From: Nocardia coubleae NBRC 108252
Lineage (GTDB): Bacteria > Actinomycetota > Actinomycetes > Mycobacteriales > Mycobacteriaceae
Assembly (NCBI RefSeq): GCF_001612805.1
Contig: NZ_BDBD01000016.1
Location: forward strand, 124,001-188,000
Direction: 5' to 3'
DNA: 64,000 nt
Shown one piece after another: positions 61,751 through 64,000 of this stretch. Under the pieces are notes generated by a model. It ran no database searches and was not told the DNA's origin. It worked only from the letters and a program-made list of their open reading frames with translations. Every line of letters starts with the position of its first letter. Within the stretch, counting starts at the first letter, position 1. The position numbers and the translations under genes were made by a program.

Positions 61751-62950
61751 ATGGACACCTCACGGATCGTTGCCGCACTGCAGGGCGGGCTCGGGCGCAA
61801 GCTCGCGGCGCTTGCCCTCGTCGGCGTACTCGTCGCGGGCGCGGCCTTCGCGATCGCGCTGTTCCAGGGTGCGTTCACCAACACCGCCGTGGTGCTGGTC
61901 GACGCGCCACGCTCGGGGTTGGTGCTGGACCCCGACGCCAAGGTGAAGGTGCGTGGCGTCGAGATCGGCCGGGTCGCCGACATCGACCTGGCCGCCGACG
62001 GTGCGACCCTGCGGCTGGAACTCGACCCCGATCAGCTGAAGCTCGTGCCCGACAATGCCGGGGTCGACATCCGCTCGACCACGGTGTTCGGCGCCAAATA
62101 CGTCAATTTCATTGTGCCCGAACAGCCTTCTTCGAAGTCGCTGGCGCCGGGCAGCACCGTCTCGGCGAGCTCGGTGACCGTCGAGTTCAACACCCTGTTC
62201 CAGCACCTGTCCGATGTGCTCGCCCAGGTGGAGCCCGAAAAGCTGAACGCGACCCTGACCGCGCTCGGTACCGCCCTCGAAGGGCGCGGCGACAAGTTCG
62301 GCGATCTGCTCGTCCGATCGGATCGCTATCTGCGCGAACTGAATCCGTACCTGCCCACGCTGCAGACGGACCTGGACAAGACCGCGCAGGTGACCGGGAT
62401 CTACGCCGATGTCGCCGATCCGCTGTTGCGCACGGTCGACAATTCGACGGGCACCGCGCAGACCATCACCGAAATGCAGGGTCAGCTCGACAACGTGCTG
62501 GTGAATGTGATCGGCCTGTCCGACACGGCCGGAACTGTCCTGCGGGAGAACGAGAACGACCTGGTGACCGCACTCGACCTGCTGCGACCGTCTACCGCAG
62601 TACTGTACGACTACCGCGAATCGGTGGGTTGTGTCGTCAACGGTCTCGGCACACTGATGCCGATCGCCGAGGATATGTTCGGTGGCTTGCTGCCTGGCGT
62701 CGGCATGAACGCGAGCTTCATGCTCGGCGCCAAGCCCTACAGCTACCCGGACGACCTACCGAAGGTGAATGCCACGGGAGGCCCGCGTTGTGAAGGCGTA
62801 CTGGACCGCGTACCCGACAGCCATTCGGACTACCTGGTGACCGACACCAGCGAGGGCGCTCCGTACGCACCGACCACGCGCCACGAATTCCACGGCATGC
62901 CTCGGGTATTCCAGCTGCTGCTGGACGGAATGCCGGGAGTGACACGGTGA
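61751..62950 (+). CDS. mce4A: Mce-family substrate-binding protein Mce4A
   Basis: A 399-residue Mce protein: one N-terminal membrane helix (LAALALVGVLVAGAAFAIAL, about residues 17-36), the MCE/MlaD domain (about 40-125, VKVRGVEIGRVADIDLAADG and VFGAKYVNFIV), and a long helical region forming the periplasmic tunnel (DLLRPSTAVLYDYRESVGCV), ending in a less conserved tail. Binds and shuttles sterol to YrbE4. Start ATG 4 bp after yrbE4B; stop overlaps mce4B by 4 nt. Confidence 0.94.
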   Translation: MDTSRIVAALQGGLGRKLAALALVGVLVAGAAFAIALFQGAFTNTAVVLVDAPRSGLVLDPDAKVKVRGVEIGRVADIDLAADGATLRLELDPDQLKLVPDNAGVDIRSTTVFGAKYVNFIVPEQPSSKSLAPGSTVSASSVTVEFNTLFQHLSDVLAQVEPEKLNATLTALGTALEGRGDKFGDLLVRSDRYLRELNPYLPTLQTDLDKTAQVTGIYADVADPLLRTVDNSTGTAQTITEMQGQLDNVLVNVIGLSDTAGTVLRENENDLVTALDLLRPSTAVLYDYRESVGCVVNGLGTLMPIAEDMFGGLLPGVGMNASFMLGAKPYSYPDDLPKVNATGGPRCEGVLDRVPDSHSDYLVTDTSEGAPYAPTTRHEFHGMPRVFQLLLDGMPGVTR

Positions 62951-63975
62951 AGAACACAGGGACGACGATAAAACTGGCGATCTTCACCGTGGTGATGACG
63001 CTGGTATTCGCCGGTCTGGCAATCGTTTTGAGTCAGGCGCGGTTCTCCAGCGAGAACGGCTATCGCGCGGTGTTCACCAGCTCTTCGGGCATGGTGCCTG
63101 GTGCCAAGGTACGCATCGCCGGTGTGCCGGTGGGTTCGGTGACCTCGGTGAAGGTCGGCGACGACAACCTCGCGCACGTCGAGTTCGATGTCGACACCAA
63201 GTACGCGGTCCTGGCCAGCACCCGGGCGGCGATCAAGTACGAGAACCTGGTCGGCGACCGGTATCTGGAGCTGCTGGAGGGGCCGGGTTCGGCTCGCCGG
63301 CTTTCCGACGGCGACACCATCGGCCTCGAGCAGACCCAGCCCGCCCTCGACCTCGACCTGCTGCTCGGCGGATTCAAGCCGCTGCTGCGCGGGCTCGACC
63401 CGGCGCAGGTCAACGACCTCACCGAGGCGCTGCTGCAGATCTTCCAGGGGCAGGGCGGAACGCTCGTGTCGCTGCTCAACAGCGGTGGCGGCTTCGCCAA
63501 GACCCTGGCCGATCGCGACGCGCTGATCGGCAGCGTGATCGACAACCTGAACACCGTGCTCGCCACGGTCAGCGATCGCGGCGACCAATTCGCCACCACC
63601 ATCGACGAACTGCAGCGCCTGGTCAGCGACCTGTCCGCGGAGCGCGATCCGATCGGCAACGCCTTGCCGAGGATCGCGGGCGCGACCAAAGAGGTCAACG
63701 ACTTGCTGGTGCAAGCCCGTCCCGACCTGCGCTCCACCATCGAACAGACCGGTCGGCTCGCCACCAACCTGGACGAGGGGTCCGATCACATCCAATGGGT
63801 GCTCGACAGACTGCCGGATACCTACAAGAAGCTCATCCGGATCGGCTCCTACGGCTCCTTCCTCCAGCTCTACATCTGCGGTACCAACTTTTTGATCAGT
63901 GGCCCCGATGGCAAGCCGATGGAAGTCCACATGCCGGCGCTGCAGGTCACCGGAAGGTGTAAGCCCAATGAATGA
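62947..63975 (+). CDS. mce4B: Mce-family protein Mce4B
   Basis: A 342-residue Mce protein: N-terminal membrane helix (LAIFTVVMTLVFAGLAIVLS, residues 9-28), MCE domain (about 38-115, GMVPGAKVRIAGVPVGSVTS, AAIKYENLVGDRYLELLEGP) and helical tunnel domain (LDLLLGGFKPLLRGLDPAQV; LATVSDRGDQFATTIDELQR). GTG start overlapping mce4A. Its last codons overlap the start of mce4C. Confidence 0.94.
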   Translation: MKNTGTTIKLAIFTVVMTLVFAGLAIVLSQARFSSENGYRAVFTSSSGMVPGAKVRIAGVPVGSVTSVKVGDDNLAHVEFDVDTKYAVLASTRAAIKYENLVGDRYLELLEGPGSARRLSDGDTIGLEQTQPALDLDLLLGGFKPLLRGLDPAQVNDLTEALLQIFQGQGGTLVSLLNSGGGFAKTLADRDALIGSVIDNLNTVLATVSDRGDQFATTIDELQRLVSDLSAERDPIGNALPRIAGATKEVNDLLVQARPDLRSTIEQTGRLATNLDEGSDHIQWVLDRLPDTYKKLIRIGSYGSFLQLYICGTNFLISGPDGKPMEVHMPALQVTGRCKPNE

Positions 63976-64000
63976 CGACAAGTCGCCCGCGGCGACTATC
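63968..64000 (+). CDS. mce4C: Mce4C, 5' end only (truncated by window edge)
   Basis: The frame starting at ATG 63968 (MNDDKSPAATI) overlaps the mce4B stop and has the high third-position GC of the operon. A competing ATG at 63972 has low third-position GC and is rejected. Identity as Mce4C rests on position in the mce operon, because only 11 codons are visible. Confidence 0.6.
   Translation, partial: MNDDKSPAATI

Noticed and set aside
63972..64000. ATG at 63972 as start of mce4C, with the common ATGA overlap.
   Set aside because: Third codon positions in that frame are A/T-rich, unlike the operon; the frame from 63968 fits better.

Overview
The window is a very GC-rich stretch of an actinobacterial chromosome. 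The gene set (complete 3-ketosteroid ring degradation genes, a mce4 steroid importer, F420-type oxidoreductases, an EspR homologue) points to a mycolic-acid actinomycete of the Mycobacteriales, most likely Nocardia or a close relative such as Rhodococcus. Genus is an inference from content and base composition. Most genes have recognisable counterparts in the M. tuberculosis H37Rv cholesterol regulon (Rv3499c-Rv3570c), but the order is rearranged.

Layout. 1-1.3 kb: tail of a DUF58 gene and a small membrane protein. 1.3-6.8 kb: chsH3 and kstD facing the meta-cleavage tail hsaE-hsaG-hsaF. 6.9-10.5 kb: unrelated genes (GNAT, YdeI-like, a TetR regulator divergent from a saccharopine-dehydrogenase-like gene). 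10.5-15.7 kb: hsaA-hsaD-hsaC-hsaB divergent from kshA. 15.7-17.5 kb: MFS transporter with MarR regulator. 17.6-27.4 kb: the KstR2-type rings C/D block (three fadE genes, echA, fadD3 on the minus strand; fadE30, ipdF, kstR2, fadA6 on the plus strand). 27.6-30.9 kb: a proline/glutamine-rich membrane protein, a molybdopterin oxidoreductase and a small secreted protein. 31.0-36.3 kb: ipdC-ipdB-ipdA-echA20 divergent from two SDR genes. 36.5-39.7 kb: an island of a repeat-rich envelope protein, an ImmA/IrrE metallopeptidase, a membrane protein and an EspR-like regulator. 40.1-53.9 kb: sterol side-chain genes (fadA5, cyp125, an ltp3/ltp4/OB-fold operon with extra LLM and NTF2-like genes, an LLM oxidoreductase, two fadD genes including fadD19, echA19) interrupted by an ECF sigma/VOC pair. 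54.1-55.9 kb: FAD monooxygenase with divergent TetR. 56.1-64 kb: fadE27-fadE26, ferredoxin, hsd4A and the mce4 operon, cut by the right edge in mce4C.

How it fits together. Mce4/YrbE4 import sterol; Cyp125 oxidises the side-chain terminus; FadD19 makes the CoA thioester; FadE26/27, EchA19, ChsH3, Hsd4A, FadA5 and the Ltp/OB-fold proteins shorten the chain; KstD and KshA open ring B; HsaA/B, HsaC and HsaD cleave ring A; HsaE/F/G finish the small product; FadD3, the FadE proteins, EchA20, IpdA/B/C/F and FadA6 degrade rings C and D. I can read 11 KstR-like operators (TnnAACnnGTTnnA) and three KstR2-like operators (AnCAAGnnCTTGnT) at promoters of these genes. In about six cases the operator overlaps a TAnnnT -10 box placed 6-8 nt before a GTG/ATG, suggesting leaderless transcripts. 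kstR, kshB, chsE1/E2, chsH1/H2 and ltp2 are not in the window.

The least explained parts are a 61-bp palindromic element present three times between genes, the 36.5-39.7 kb island, a decayed tandem copy of a gene 3' end at 10.35 kb, and the two extra genes in the ltp operon. I saw no tRNA, rRNA, CRISPR array, transposase or phage gene.
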